Below, piece after piece: positions 8,184 to 16,110 of a DNA stretch of 30,788 nucleotides (its first letter is position 1; every line of letters begins with the position of its first letter). The DNA is from UBA11164 sp034376725 (GTDB taxonomy: Bacteria > Pseudomonadota > Gammaproteobacteria > Xanthomonadales > Xanthomonadaceae). The position numbers were made by a program, and so were the translations under genes. The stretch covers positions 1 through 30,788 of the forward strand of contig JAXMJH010000013.1 of assembly GCA_034376725.1 (NCBI GenBank). Reading direction: 5' to 3'. The notes under the pieces were generated by a model that was not told the DNA's origin, did no database searches, and was given only the letters and a program-made list of their open reading frames with translations.

Positions 8184-8534
8184 ATGACCGACATCGCAAC
8201 CCTGCAACTGGCGCACTGTCAGCCGCGCGCCGGCGCCGAACATCGTCTCGCGGGCGGCCGCGTCGCTGCCCTGCTGGGCGAACTGCCCGAGTGGAAGCTG
8301 ATCGACGAAGGCGGCGCGATCGAAAAGACCTTCCGGTTTCCCGATTACTACCGAAGCATCGCCTTCGTCAACGCGCTGGCCTTCGTCGCCCATCGCGAAG
8401 ATCACCACCCGGATCTGTCGGTCCACTACAACCGGGTCGTGGTGCGGTTTTCGACCCACGATGTCGGCGGATTGAGCGAGAACGACTTCATCTGCGCCGC
8501 CAAGGCAGAGGCGCTGGCCGCCGAAAGCCGCTGA
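8184..8534 (+). CDS. phhB: Pterin-4a-carbinolamine dehydratase
   Basis: 116 residues, the normal size for the DCoH/PhhB family. The signature E-D-H-H-P-D-L-S-V-H-Y (H74, H75) followed by T-H-D-V-G-G-L-S-E-N-D (H92) supplies the active-site histidines. The enzyme dehydrates 4a-hydroxytetrahydrobiopterin formed by phenylalanine hydroxylase, recycling the pterin cofactor; homologues without phhA nearby may serve in molybdopterin or general pterin repair. The start is well supported by AAGGAGG at 8168-8174, nine bases upstream of the ATG. It is divergent from nfuA and convergent with rluC; no phhA is in the window. Confidence 0.95.
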   Translation: MTDIATLQLAHCQPRAGAEHRLAGGRVAALLGELPEWKLIDEGGAIEKTFRFPDYYRSIAFVNALAFVAHREDHHPDLSVHYNRVVVRFSTHDVGGLSENDFICAAKAEALAAESR

Positions 8535-8571
8535 ACGGCGGCGTCGATTCCGGCAACTGCCTGGCCGGCGC

Positions 8572-9564
8572 TCAACTCAGCCGATCGAGCACGGACGCCA
8601 GCTCGGGCGCCAGCGGCGCGGAAATCAAGTACGGTCGCCGCCCTTCATCCAGGCTGAACTCCAGGCTGGCGGCGTGCAGGAACAAGCGTTTCAGGCCCGC
8701 CCGCTTCTGAAGCCGGATATTGGCCTCCTGATCGCCGTACTTGTCGTCGCCGGCCACCGGCAGACCGATGTGGGCGGCGTGGACGCGAATCTGGTGCGTG
8801 CGGCCGGTCGCGATGGTGACTTCGCAAAAACTGGTTCCGCCGCGCCGCTCCAGCAGTTGAAACCGGGTGTGCGAAGGCTTGCCCTGCGCGTCGACCCTGA
8901 CCATGCGCTCGCCGCCTTCCAGCACCGCCTTGCGCAGCGGCTGATCGACCTCCATCGAGCCGCCCGGAATCCGCCCGACCAGCAAGGTGAGGTAGCGCTT
9001 CTTCACGCCACCCGGAACCCGCATCAGCGCCTGAAGCTCGATCAGCGCGCTGCGCTTCTTGGCGATCAACAGCAGCCCGCTGGTGTCGCGGTCCAGCCGA
9101 TGCACCAGCTCCAGGTTCTGCTGCGGGCGCAGTGCGCGCAGCGTCTCGATGACCCCGTGCCGGATGCCGCTGCCACCGTGGCTGGCAATGCCCGAGGGTT
9201 TATCCAGCGCCAGCAGCACGTCGTCTTCGAACACGATGGCATCGGCCAGCGAGCGCATGTGCTCCGGGCTGGGCGTGGAAACCGGCGCATCGGCGCCGAG
9301 CCGGACCGGCGGAATGCGCACCAGGTCGCCGGCTTCAAGCCGGGTGTCGGGCTTGGAACGCCCGCCGTTGATGCGCACCTGGCCGCTGCGCACCAGCCGG
9401 TAGACCAGACTGCGTGGCGCGCCCTTGAGCTGGCCGAGCAGAAAATTGTCGAGCCGCTGGCCGGCGCGATCGGCGTCCACGGTGACTGTTCTCACGCCGA
9501 CTCGCGGCTCGGCATCGGCGCCAGCAGGCGGTTCGGGGTGGATCTCTCGGGACTTGATCGCCAT
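8572..9564 (-). CDS. rluC: 23S rRNA pseudouridine synthase RluC
   Basis: 330 residues. An N-terminal S4 RNA-binding domain (about 35-90, Q-R-L-D-N-F-L and V-R-S-G-Q-V-R-I-N) is followed by the RsuA/RluA catalytic domain with H-R-L-D-R-D-T-S-G. D158 is the nucleophile that attacks the uridine ring; further on are T-G-R-T-H-Q-I-R-V-H-A and G-D-D-K-Y-G. RluC modifies U955, U2504 and U2580 (E. coli numbering) near the peptidyl-transferase centre. The ATG at 9564 begins M-A-I-K-S-R. It is divergent from rne, as in other gammaproteobacteria, which favours RluC over the paralogue RluD. Confidence 0.94.
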   Translation of the reverse strand: MAIKSREIHPEPPAGADAEPRVGVRTVTVDADRAGQRLDNFLLGQLKGAPRSLVYRLVRSGQVRINGGRSKPDTRLEAGDLVRIPPVRLGADAPVSTPSPEHMRSLADAIVFEDDVLLALDKPSGIASHGGSGIRHGVIETLRALRPQQNLELVHRLDRDTSGLLLIAKKRSALIELQALMRVPGGVKKRYLTLLVGRIPGGSMEVDQPLRKAVLEGGERMVRVDAQGKPSHTRFQLLERRGGTSFCEVTIATGRTHQIRVHAAHIGLPVAGDDKYGDQEANIRLQKRAGLKRLFLHAASLEFSLDEGRRPYLISAPLAPELASVLDRLS

Positions 9565-9576
9565 GGGCTCGCTATC

Positions 9577-9585
9577 TGCTACACT
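9577..9585 (+). promoter_or_regulatory. Extended -10 promoter candidate for rne
   Basis: TGC-TACACT is a TGn-extended -10 element, 13 bases beyond the rluC start codon and pointing to rne. Transcription would begin near 9592, giving a leader of roughly 375 bases, similar to the 361-base E. coli rne leader. A second possibility is TTGACA at 9851-9856 with a weak TGCAAC at 9874-9879. Confidence 0.5.
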
Positions 9586-9591
9586 AGGGAA

Positions 9592-9967
9592 GTGGAGTAA
9601 GGTCTTGATTTCGCTGCACTGTGCGGGGTAGCCCGAAGACTGCGAAATCTGCCTCGATGATCGGCGCGTCCAACGCCATCGATGCGCCCTCAAAGGCGAC
9701 ATGGTAGCGGTAAGCGCGACCCGACGCCGAAAGGCCTGCTGCACAGGCGTTTTGAAGATGCCACCAAGCCCAGCCGGTCGCCGCCCGCGGCGTCCGGTTC
9801 CGATTTACGAATTTTACGAACAAGCGCTCCCGCGGGCTGTTTGCCCCCGGTTGACAGGCAGCGCTGGCGAATCTGCAACACCGGCCCGGAATCCACATCC
9901 GGCCGGTGTCCCGAACATGGGGCGGACACCCGGCGTTCCTCGCGGTTGAGCGCGTGAGGAACCAACA
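9592..9967 (+). promoter_or_regulatory. Long structured 5' leader of rne
   Basis: About 375 bases without a coding frame between rluC and rne. Small hairpins are visible: GCC-GAAA-GGC (9726-9735), GCCTG/CAGGC (9734-9748, overlapping the first, so alternative to it), GGTGTCC/GGACACC (9905-9911 with 9924-9930) and a Shine-Dalgarno-pairing hairpin (9935-9962). In E. coli the rne leader folds into stem-loops through which RNase E degrades its own mRNA. Equivalence here is inferred from position, length and structure, not from sequence identity. Confidence 0.55.
9935..9962 (+). promoter_or_regulatory. Hairpin masking the rne Shine-Dalgarno
   Basis: GTTCCTC (9935-9941) is exactly complementary to GAGGAAC (9956-9962), which contains the GAGGA ribosome-binding site lying six to seven bases before the ATG at 9968. 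The loop itself has GCG/CGC pairing potential. In the closed state translation initiation on rne would be blocked. Confidence 0.65.
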
Positions 9968-12900
9968 ATGAAGCGAATGCTGATCAACGCAACCCAGAAA
10001 GAGGAGTTGCGTGTTGCCATCGTCGACGGCCAAAGCCTGTACGACATCGATATCGAACAAGCCTCCCGCGAACAAACCAAGTCCAACATCTACAAGGGCC
10101 GCATCACCCGGCTCGAGCCCTCGCTGGAAGCCGCCTTCGTGGAATTCGGCGGCGAGCGTCACGGCTTTCTCCCACTGAAGGAGATCTCCTCCGACTACTT
10201 CGTCCAGGGCGTCGATCCGGGCAAGGCCGGAATCAGGGACCTGCTGCGCGAAGGCCAGGAAGTGGTCGTGCAGATCGACAAGGAGCAGCGCGGCAACAAG
10301 GGCGCGGCGCTGACCACGTTCATCTCGCTTGCCGGTCGCTACATGGTGCTGATGCCCAACAGCCCCAGCGCCGGCGGCGTTTCGCGCCGGATCGAGGGCG
10401 ACGACCGCCAGGCGCTCAAGCAGGCCATGGACCAGCTGTCGATCCCCGACGAGATGGCCATCATCATCCGCACCGCCGGCGTCGGCCGCGATGCCGACGA
10501 GCTTCAGTGGGATCTCGATTATCTGATGCAGGTCTGGCGGGCGATCACCGAGGCAGCCCTGTCCAGGCCCGCGCCGTTCCTGATCTATCAGGAGTCGCGG
10601 CTGATCATCCGCGCGCTGCGCGACTATCTGCGCGCCGATGTCGGCGAAATCCTGGTCGATACCCAGGAGATGTACGACGAAGCCCGCGAGTTCATGCAGC
10701 AGGTGATGCCCTCCAACCTGCGCAAGCTCAAGCTGTACAGCGACACCACCCCGCTGTTCAATCGTTACCAGATCGAATCGCAGATCGAAAACGCCTACGA
10801 GCGTGAAGTGAGGCTGCCTTCGGGCGGCGCGATCGTGGTCGACCAGACCGAGGCGCTGACCGCCATCGACGTCAACTCGGCGCGCGCCACCAAAGGCGGC
10901 GACATCGAGGAAACCGCGTTCAAGACCAACCTGGAAGCCGCTGACGAAGCGGCCCGACAGCTGCGCCTGCGCGACCTGGGCGGGCTGGTGGTCATCGACT
11001 TCATCGACATGTCCAGCAGCAAGAACCAGCGCGAGGTCGAAGATCGCCTCAAGCAGGCGCTCAAGCAGGACCGCGCCCGGGTTCAGATCGGCCGCATCTC
11101 ACGCTTCGGCCTGCTGGAAATGAGCCGACAGCGGCTGCGCCCGAGCCTGGGCGAATCGACCCAGATGGTCTGCCCGCGGTGCGAAGGCCACGGCCGGCTG
11201 CGCAGCGTGGAATCCCTGTCGCTTTCGATTCTCCGGCTGGCCGAAGAGCACGCGATGAAGGAGAACACCGCGCAGATCCTGGTGCAGGCGCCACCCGACA
11301 TCGCCAACTTCCTGCTCAACGAGAAGCGCGGCGCGCTGCGGGAGATCGAAGACCGGCACTCCGCGCCGGTGCTGATCGTGGCCGACACCAATCTGGAAAC
11401 GCCGCACTACAACGTGATCCGCCTGCGCGAAGGCGAACTGTCCGAAGATGCCGCCAAGCCCAGCTATTACCGGACCAGCCCGCGCAAGCTCGAAACGCAT
11501 GCCTTGACCCGCGACAACCTCAATATTCCGCCGCCGGCGGTCACCCGCGTGCAGCCGATCCGGCCGGAGTCCTCACCCGAACCCGACTCGTCGCAGGACA
11601 GCGTACCCGCCAAGGCCGCTGCCGCGCCGCCGCGCATCGGTCTGTTCGAACGCATGCTGACCTGGTTCCGCGGATTCTCCAAGGCGCCTGACGCCAGCCA
11701 GAGCCGTCGCCAGAGCGCACCGCCCGCGGCTCGCCCCGTGCAATCGGACAGCAACAACGGAGGCGACGGCCGCCGCAAGCGCAGCAAGCGCGGTGAACCG
11801 CGCAACCAGGGCCAGGAGAACGCCAAGCGGACGCCGGAAAGCCCGGCGCGCGCCGCTGAAGCCCAGCCGCGTCCGGAAAAAAGCGAGCGCGGCCAGGGCA
11901 AGCAGTCCCGACGCGGCAACAAGCCGGAGCGTCCGGCGCAAGATGAGCCCAAACGTTCCAAGGAGGCGCAGGAGCCGCGCACCCGCTCCGAGCGTCAGTC
12001 AGCGCCGGCAGTAGCGGCCGCAGCAAGTGCGGTTGCCGCAGACGAGGTTTCGGAAGCAGTCAAAACCGTGCCCGGCAGCGAGACCGCCGAATCCAGGCCA
12101 CTGGAAACCGCCGGCGAACGCGGTGCAGCGAAATCGTCAGAACAGCCAGCCGATCCGCCGACCGAGTCAGGGACGCAAGGCCCGGCGCAAGCCAGCGATG
12201 CCAATGCCAGTCCCGGCGCTCCGGAGACCGAGACCGCCAGCGGCGATGGTTCCGGATCGCGTCGCCGTCGCGGCCGTCGCGGTGGCCGGCGGCGTCGCGG
12301 CAGCCGCTCTGGCGAACAATCCGAGAGCGCCGAGAGCACAGCCAGTCCGGACAGTGCCGACGATGACGCGAGTGAGGCAGCGCCGACGCGTCCGGCCGAT
12401 GGCAACGGGCGATCGTCGACCCAGCCGGAGAAATCGGACGCCGACCAGTCTGCCCCGCGTGCCGATTCCAGCGACATCGACAGCACACGCCCGCCCGCCA
12501 CTGCGGCGGAATCGCCGACCACAGCGGAACGTGCCGAAACGGACGCCGACAGCGAGCGCGCAGGCGGCACGTCGGCTGGCCGCAGTCGCGCTGAGCGAAG
12601 CGGCTCCGACACCGCGACCCGCCCGCCTGCCGTGGCCACCATTGGCAGCATCCCGGCAGCGCCCCGCAGCGCGCCGGCATCGGCCGACTCTGCGCCGGAG
12701 GTTGCGCCCGCAGAGCGCGCCAACGGCGGCAACGCTGCGCCAGCGCAAGCCGAACTGCCGATCTCGCACCCCGCGCAATCGGACGCGGACGCCACGCGAT
12801 CCGGCTCCGGCACGGCCGAAACCGAAGCTCGCAGCGCAAGCGATGTCGCCGAGACTTCGGCTCCCGAATCGGTACAACACCAACCGACTGCCGAGGCGGA

Positions 12901-13423
12901 CGCGAAGCAGACCAGCGCAGCGACGGAAGAGAAGGCCAGCGCACCCACGCCGGCTGCAAGCGAAGCCCCGGCAGTGACCGAGCCGGCGCCCCGCGCGGTC
13001 GACGAGACAAGACCGGCAGCGCCGGCGATCGACCCAGCCGATTTGCCGGCGATCAAGGCCGAGTGGGCGCCTACCGCAGACCTGCCGGCCGTGCCGCCGA
13101 CCTCACCATCGTCAGCGGCAACGCCAGCCAGTCCGGTCGAAGAGGCCGCGCATCGCCAGGTCGCGCCGATCGTCTCGGCCCCGAGTGAACCCGAAGCCGG
13201 GACGCATCCAACTTCGTCGCCAAAAGCCGAAGCCGATTCCGCGCCCGTTGCCGCTGCGGAACCGGCGGCAAATGAGCGCGACCCTGCCGACAGCCACGAC
13301 GAGAGTTCGAAACGCGACGCGCCGTCGCGCTCGACCGATGCGGACGTCGAGGCAGCCGAAGACCGGAACGAAGACAAGGACGCCGAAGCGACCGCCGAAA
13401 CGCCGGAGCAGGTCAAGGGCTGA
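9968..13423 (+). CDS. rne: Ribonuclease E (3' end altered by an insertion sequence)
   Basis: 1151 residues. This endoribonuclease initiates mRNA decay and processes rRNA and tRNA. The N-terminus M-K-R-M-L-I-N-A-T-Q is canonical. It has an S1 domain (about 35-125), 5'-sensor/RNase H region, catalytic D301 (A-I-D-V-N-S) and D344 (V-I-D-F-I-D), and the zinc-link C402-P-R-C405 used for tetramer assembly. Residues 556-572 (R-I-G-L-F-E-R-M-L-T-W-F-R-G-F) form an amphipathic helix like the membrane-targeting segment of E. coli. A basic stretch and an arginine-rich patch (765-780) should bind RNA; the remaining tail is disordered Ala/Pro/Ser/Thr/Glu sequence, the usual degradosome scaffold. The stop TGA (13421-13423) takes its last base from the start of the IS inverted repeat, so the present C-terminus is probably not the ancestral one. 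Confidence 0.96.
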   Translation: MKRMLINATQKEELRVAIVDGQSLYDIDIEQASREQTKSNIYKGRITRLEPSLEAAFVEFGGERHGFLPLKEISSDYFVQGVDPGKAGIRDLLREGQEVVVQIDKEQRGNKGAALTTFISLAGRYMVLMPNSPSAGGVSRRIEGDDRQALKQAMDQLSIPDEMAIIIRTAGVGRDADELQWDLDYLMQVWRAITEAALSRPAPFLIYQESRLIIRALRDYLRADVGEILVDTQEMYDEAREFMQQVMPSNLRKLKLYSDTTPLFNRYQIESQIENAYEREVRLPSGGAIVVDQTEALTAIDVNSARATKGGDIEETAFKTNLEAADEAARQLRLRDLGGLVVIDFIDMSSSKNQREVEDRLKQALKQDRARVQIGRISRFGLLEMSRQRLRPSLGESTQMVCPRCEGHGRLRSVESLSLSILRLAEEHAMKENTAQILVQAPPDIANFLLNEKRGALREIEDRHSAPVLIVADTNLETPHYNVIRLREGELSEDAAKPSYYRTSPRKLETHALTRDNLNIPPPAVTRVQPIRPESSPEPDSSQDSVPAKAAAAPPRIGLFERMLTWFRGFSKAPDASQSRRQSAPPAARPVQSDSNNGGDGRRKRSKRGEPRNQGQENAKRTPESPARAAEAQPRPEKSERGQGKQSRRGNKPERPAQDEPKRSKEAQEPRTRSERQSAPAVAAAASAVAADEVSEAVKTVPGSETAESRPLETAGERGAAKSSEQPADPPTESGTQGPAQASDANASPGAPETETASGDGSGSRRRRGRRGGRRRRGSRSGEQSESAESTASPDSADDDASEAAPTRPADGNGRSSTQPEKSDADQSAPRADSSDIDSTRPPATAAESPTTAERAETDADSERAGGTSAGRSRAERSGSDTATRPPAVATIGSIPAAPRSAPASADSAPEVAPAERANGGNAAPAQAELPISHPAQSDADATRSGSGTAETEARSASDVAETSAPESVQHQPTAEADAKQTSAATEEKASAPTPAASEAPAVTEPAPRAVDETRPAAPAIDPADLPAIKAEWAPTADLPAVPPTSPSSAATPASPVEEAAHRQVAPIVSAPSEPEAGTHPTSSPKAEADSAPVAAAEPAANERDPADSHDESSKRDAPSRSTDADVEAAEDRNEDKDAEATAETPEQVKG

Positions 13424-13440
13424 GAGCCTGAGAGTTTTTC
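13423..13440 (+). repeat. Left inverted repeat of the IS
   Basis: AGAGCCTGAGAGTTTTTC; its reverse complement recurs at 15066-15083 with no mismatch. Its first base completes the TGA stop of rne. Confidence 0.8.
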
Positions 13441-13483
13441 TCGGATGCCCATTAGATGCTGCGGAGCTGGCATGCTTGGGGCC

Positions 13484-14923
13484 ATGACGACCTCCAACGA
13501 AACCGATAGACAGCGTGGCGCAGGCTGTCTGTTCGAGGGCTTGCCCTCGCCCAGCGCGGAGCAGTCTCAGCAGGCGCAGGCCAAGGCGGCAGCGAAGCTG
13601 TGCAGTGGCAAGCCGCGTGTCCTTGAGCCCAACCGATTGCAGGTCGAGATGCGCGCGTCGGACTTGGAGTCACTGTTGGCTGCGGACCATCGCGCTCGGC
13701 TGGTCTGGGGCTATGTCGAGCGCCAGGACCTGAGCAAGCAGTTCGAAGCGATCAAGGCGCGGGGCAGCAAGGCGGGGCGTGCTGCGATTGACCCGCGAAT
13801 CCTGTTTGCGCTATGGCTCTACGCCACGCTGGAAGGCGTAGGTAGTGGCCGAGAAGTGGCCCGGCTGAGCCGGGAACACGATGCCTATCGGTGGATCTGC
13901 GGTGGCGTGTCGGTGAACTACCACGCATTGAACGACTTCCGCAGCGGCAACGAAGTGCTGATGGACGAGTTGCTCACCGACAACATCGCGGCGCTGGCGG
14001 CGGCCGGGGCGATCAGCCTGGAGCGAGTGGCGCAAGACGGTATGCGCGTACGCGCCGCTGCGGGTGCGGCGTCGTTTCGCCGCAAGGCCAGCCTTCAGGA
14101 GCATCTGAGCGAGGCCGGCGAGTTGGTTCGCACCCTCAAGGAGCAGGCGCAGAGCGATCCTGGTCAGTCCAAACGGCGCGAGCAATCCGCCAAGCGGCGT
14201 GCGGCCGAGGAGCGCGAAGAACGCATTCGTCAGGCGCTGGAGCAATTGCCCGAAGTCGCTGCGGCCAAGAAGCGCAACGGCGGCAAGGAAGAAGACGCGA
14301 GGGTGAGCACCACCGACCCCGACGCGCGGGTCATGAAGATGGGCGACGGTGGATTCCGTCCGGCGGTCAACGTGCAGTTCGCTACGACCTGCAACGAGCA
14401 GATCATCGTGGGTATGGATGTGGTCACGGCCGGAAGCGACATGGCGCAGCTTGCGCCGATGGTCGAGCAGGTTGAGCAACGCTCAGGGCAGGTGCCGAAG
14501 CAGTGGCTGGTCGACGGCGGCTTCCCCGCGCATGAACAGATCGATGCGGTAGCGAGCAAGACAACGGTCTATGCGCCGGTTCCCGAACCGCGAGCGCAAA
14601 AGGACGCGCAAGGCCAGCCGGCGCAACAGGACAAACACGAGCCCAAGCCGGGTGACTCGCTGGCGGTGGCTGAATGGCGCCAGCGCATGGCCGGGCAAGA
14701 GGCTGTCGAGATTTACCGGCTGCGCGCGGCCACAGCCGAATGCGTCAACGCGCAGGCGCGTAATCGCGGATTATTGCGCATGCCGGTGCGCGGGTTGGCC
14801 AAAATGAAGTCCGTGGTGGGGCTGTTCGTGCTGGCGCACAACCTATTGCGCCTGGCGGTGTTGGCGCCGGATCTCATCGGATGGGGGGCAACTCCGTGCG
14901 CACCACACGAACGGCCCACCTGA
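13484..14923 (+). CDS. IS1182-family DDE transposase
   Basis: 479 residues from the ATG at 13484 (in-frame ATGs at 13445 and 13472 are alternatives). An N-terminal domain carries the family pattern R-A-A-I-D-P-R-I-L-F-A-L-W-L-Y-A and Y-R-W-I-C-G-G-V-S-V-N-Y. The catalytic core has D185 (V-A-Q-D-G-M-R-V-R), an S-T-T-D-P-D-A-R-V-M-K segment with F-R-P-A-V-N-V-Q-F-A, D344 (W-L-V-D-G-G-F) and E419 (A-E-C-V-N-A-Q-A-R-N-R-G-L). A lysine/arginine/glutamate coiled-coil insert lies at 205-275. The D-D-E triad and C-terminal A-H-N-L-L-R-L are intact, so the enzyme looks functional. It cuts and joins IS ends. Confidence 0.93.
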   Translation: MTTSNETDRQRGAGCLFEGLPSPSAEQSQQAQAKAAAKLCSGKPRVLEPNRLQVEMRASDLESLLAADHRARLVWGYVERQDLSKQFEAIKARGSKAGRAAIDPRILFALWLYATLEGVGSGREVARLSREHDAYRWICGGVSVNYHALNDFRSGNEVLMDELLTDNIAALAAAGAISLERVAQDGMRVRAAAGAASFRRKASLQEHLSEAGELVRTLKEQAQSDPGQSKRREQSAKRRAAEEREERIRQALEQLPEVAAAKKRNGGKEEDARVSTTDPDARVMKMGDGGFRPAVNVQFATTCNEQIIVGMDVVTAGSDMAQLAPMVEQVEQRSGQVPKQWLVDGGFPAHEQIDAVASKTTVYAPVPEPRAQKDAQGQPAQQDKHEPKPGDSLAVAEWRQRMAGQEAVEIYRLRAATAECVNAQARNRGLLRMPVRGLAKMKSVVGLFVLAHNLLRLAVLAPDLIGWGATPCAPHERPT

Positions 14924-15065
14924 TGGGCACGTAAAGGCCGGAAATGGCCGTCAACGCCCTGTTGAGAGGTTGTGCCCGGCTGAAAGCCGACTCAGCGAGC
15001 ATGCCGCCCCGCTCGCCGGCGCGGACGCTGCCGTCGAGGGCGAGAACGCTGCGCCGGTCGAAACC

Positions 15066-15083
15066 GAAAAACTCTCAGGCTCT
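15066..15083 (-). repeat. Right inverted repeat of the IS
   Basis: Exact reverse complement of 13423-13440. Beyond it the two flanks share GGCTG, a possible 5-bp target duplication. Confidence 0.8.
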
Positions 15084-15131
15084 GAGGCTGGTGTTGCAAC
15101 CCGCCGCTGGCCCACCGGCCGGCGGCGGTGA
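15084..15131 (+). pseudogene. Possible displaced 3' end of rne
   Basis: Sixteen codons after the right repeat, the last 15 before the stop reading A-G-V-A-T-R-R-W-P-T-G-R-R-R preceded by E, end at TGA 15129-15131. The same frame is open leftward through the right repeat into 15021-15065. There it reads A-D-A-A-V-E-G-E-N-A-A-P-V-E-T-E with most codons starting in G, the same style as the RNase E tail. If GGCT is the target duplication, joining 13421 to 15082 restores the rne frame into this tail. The alternative is chance reading of GC-rich non-coding DNA. Confidence 0.4.
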
Positions 15132-15290
15132 ATTCGGACGCGGCACAGCGCGGCCAATGGGTGTCCTACGCTCGTTTCAATACCCGTCCATCACCGCTGA
15201 ATCGGTTCGGCCGACGGTATGCCGGCCGGCGTTTCCCCGCCGATCCAGGCGTTTGACGCAGACCCACGGTCACCCGCGCCGCCCGGAACG
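15132..15290. other. Spacer between the IS/rne remnant and uvrY
   Basis: About 160 bases with no gene I can support; all frames give short unremarkable peptides. No clear terminator for uvrY was seen. Confidence 0.5.
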
Positions 15291-15929
15291 TCAGGCGGAG
15301 ACCTGTACCAGCCCGTATTGCGCCGCCAGCCGCGCCAGCGCAACCGGATCGCGCAGCCCGAGTTTGTCGTATACCCGGTATTTATGGGTGGAGATAGTTT
15401 TCGGGCTCAGGCTCAGCCGCTTGGCCATGTCTTCGGTCCGCCGGCCCTGACACAGCATCAGCGCCACCTCGAGTTCACGCGGGGTCAACTGATCGAACGG
15501 CGATTGCCGCCCATCGATCTGGCCGAGCGCCAACCGCTGCGCCACTTCGCCGCCGACGTAACGCCGGCCCGAGGCCACATCGCGGATCGCCCGGATCAGC
15601 TCGCCGGCATCGCCGCCCTTGCCGAGATAGCCGCTGGCCCCGACCGACAGCAAGCGCTTGGGCATCGGCCCGTCTTCCTGCACCGAGACAATGATCACCC
15701 GCGTCCGGGAACCCGACTTGGCCAGACGCTCGGTCACCTCCAGCCCACTGACACCGGGCAGATGCAGATCGCAGAGCAGAACATCCGGTTCAAGTTTGCG
15801 CACCAATTGCAGGCCCGCTTCGCCGGTGTCGGCTTCGCCAACCACCTTCATGTCGGGCTCCGCCCCGATGATCATCGAAAACCCGGCGCGAACCAGCGCG
15901 TGATCATCCACCAAAACGATGCGTATCAT
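15291..15929 (-). CDS. uvrY: Two-component response regulator, UvrY/GacA type
   Basis: 212 residues. The receiver domain (1-120) has acidic D8/D9, phospho-acceptor D54 in L-L-C-D-L-H-L-P-G, and K at G-Y-L-G-K-G. A LuxR/NarL-type helix-turn-helix (about 148-205) reads L-T-P-R-E-L-E-V-A-L-M-L-C-Q-G and L-S-P-K-T-I-S-T-H-K-Y-R-V-Y-D-K-L. The pattern is closest to UvrY/GacA, which with a BarA/GacS kinase drives small RNAs that titrate CsrA. The kinase is not in the window, nor is uvrC, which often follows uvrY. The ATG at 15929 matches the family start M-I-R-I-V-L-V-D-D-H and has a G-rich ribosome site. An imperfect palindrome lies just upstream. Confidence 0.88.
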   Translation of the reverse strand: MIRIVLVDDHALVRAGFSMIIGAEPDMKVVGEADTGEAGLQLVRKLEPDVLLCDLHLPGVSGLEVTERLAKSGSRTRVIIVSVQEDGPMPKRLLSVGASGYLGKGGDAGELIRAIRDVASGRRYVGGEVAQRLALGQIDGRQSPFDQLTPRELEVALMLCQGRRTEDMAKRLSLSPKTISTHKYRVYDKLGLRDPVALARLAAQYGLVQVSA

Positions 15930-15943
15930 CCTGCCCCCCTGTG

Positions 15944-15957
15944 TGTGATTTCTCACA
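15944..15957. promoter_or_regulatory. Palindrome TGTGA-N4-TCACA upstream of uvrY
   Basis: TGTGA-TTTC-TCACA, with partly symmetric flanks (TG before, TA after), lies 15 bases before the uvrY start codon. The half-sites are those of CRP/Clp-family proteins, but the spacer is four bases rather than six. Possibly a regulatory site or an mRNA stem near the ribosome site. Confidence 0.4.
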
Positions 15958-16110
15958 TAGACCCGCCCGGCCGAGATTACTGAACTCTCCGGTATAGGGC
16001 AACGAGTTTCTCATTCGGCGAATTGTGATCTGGCGCTGCCCATGTTTATCGGGGCCATCGTCGGCGCCGCCGCGATGCCATAATCGCCATCCCTTTTCCG
16101 AGGCCCGCAT

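Larger units (their letters stand above)
13423..15083 (+). mobile_element. IS1182-family insertion sequence
   Basis: About 1.66 kb bounded by an 18-base perfect inverted repeat AGAGCCTGAGAGTTTTTC (13423-13440, and its complement at 15066-15083), enclosing one transposase gene; size and transposase fit IS1182. Candidate target duplications are GGCTG (13418-13422 and 15086-15090) or GGCT (13418-13421 and 15078-15081); they imply slightly different ends, so the borders are certain only to within about eight bases. It lies against the 3' end of rne in the same orientation. A coding-like frame runs across the right repeat (see the rne tail entry), which complicates the right border. Confidence 0.82.

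Noticed and set aside
9905..9967. The rne leader hairpins as an intrinsic terminator or attenuator
   Set aside because: No T run follows either stem, and pairing of the ribosome site explains the second stem better.
11995..13497. A 500-residue open frame antisense to the rne tail, rich in Ser/Ala/Gly
   Set aside because: Product of reading the biased Ala/Glu/Arg codons of the RNase E tail backward; no recognisable domain or ribosome site.
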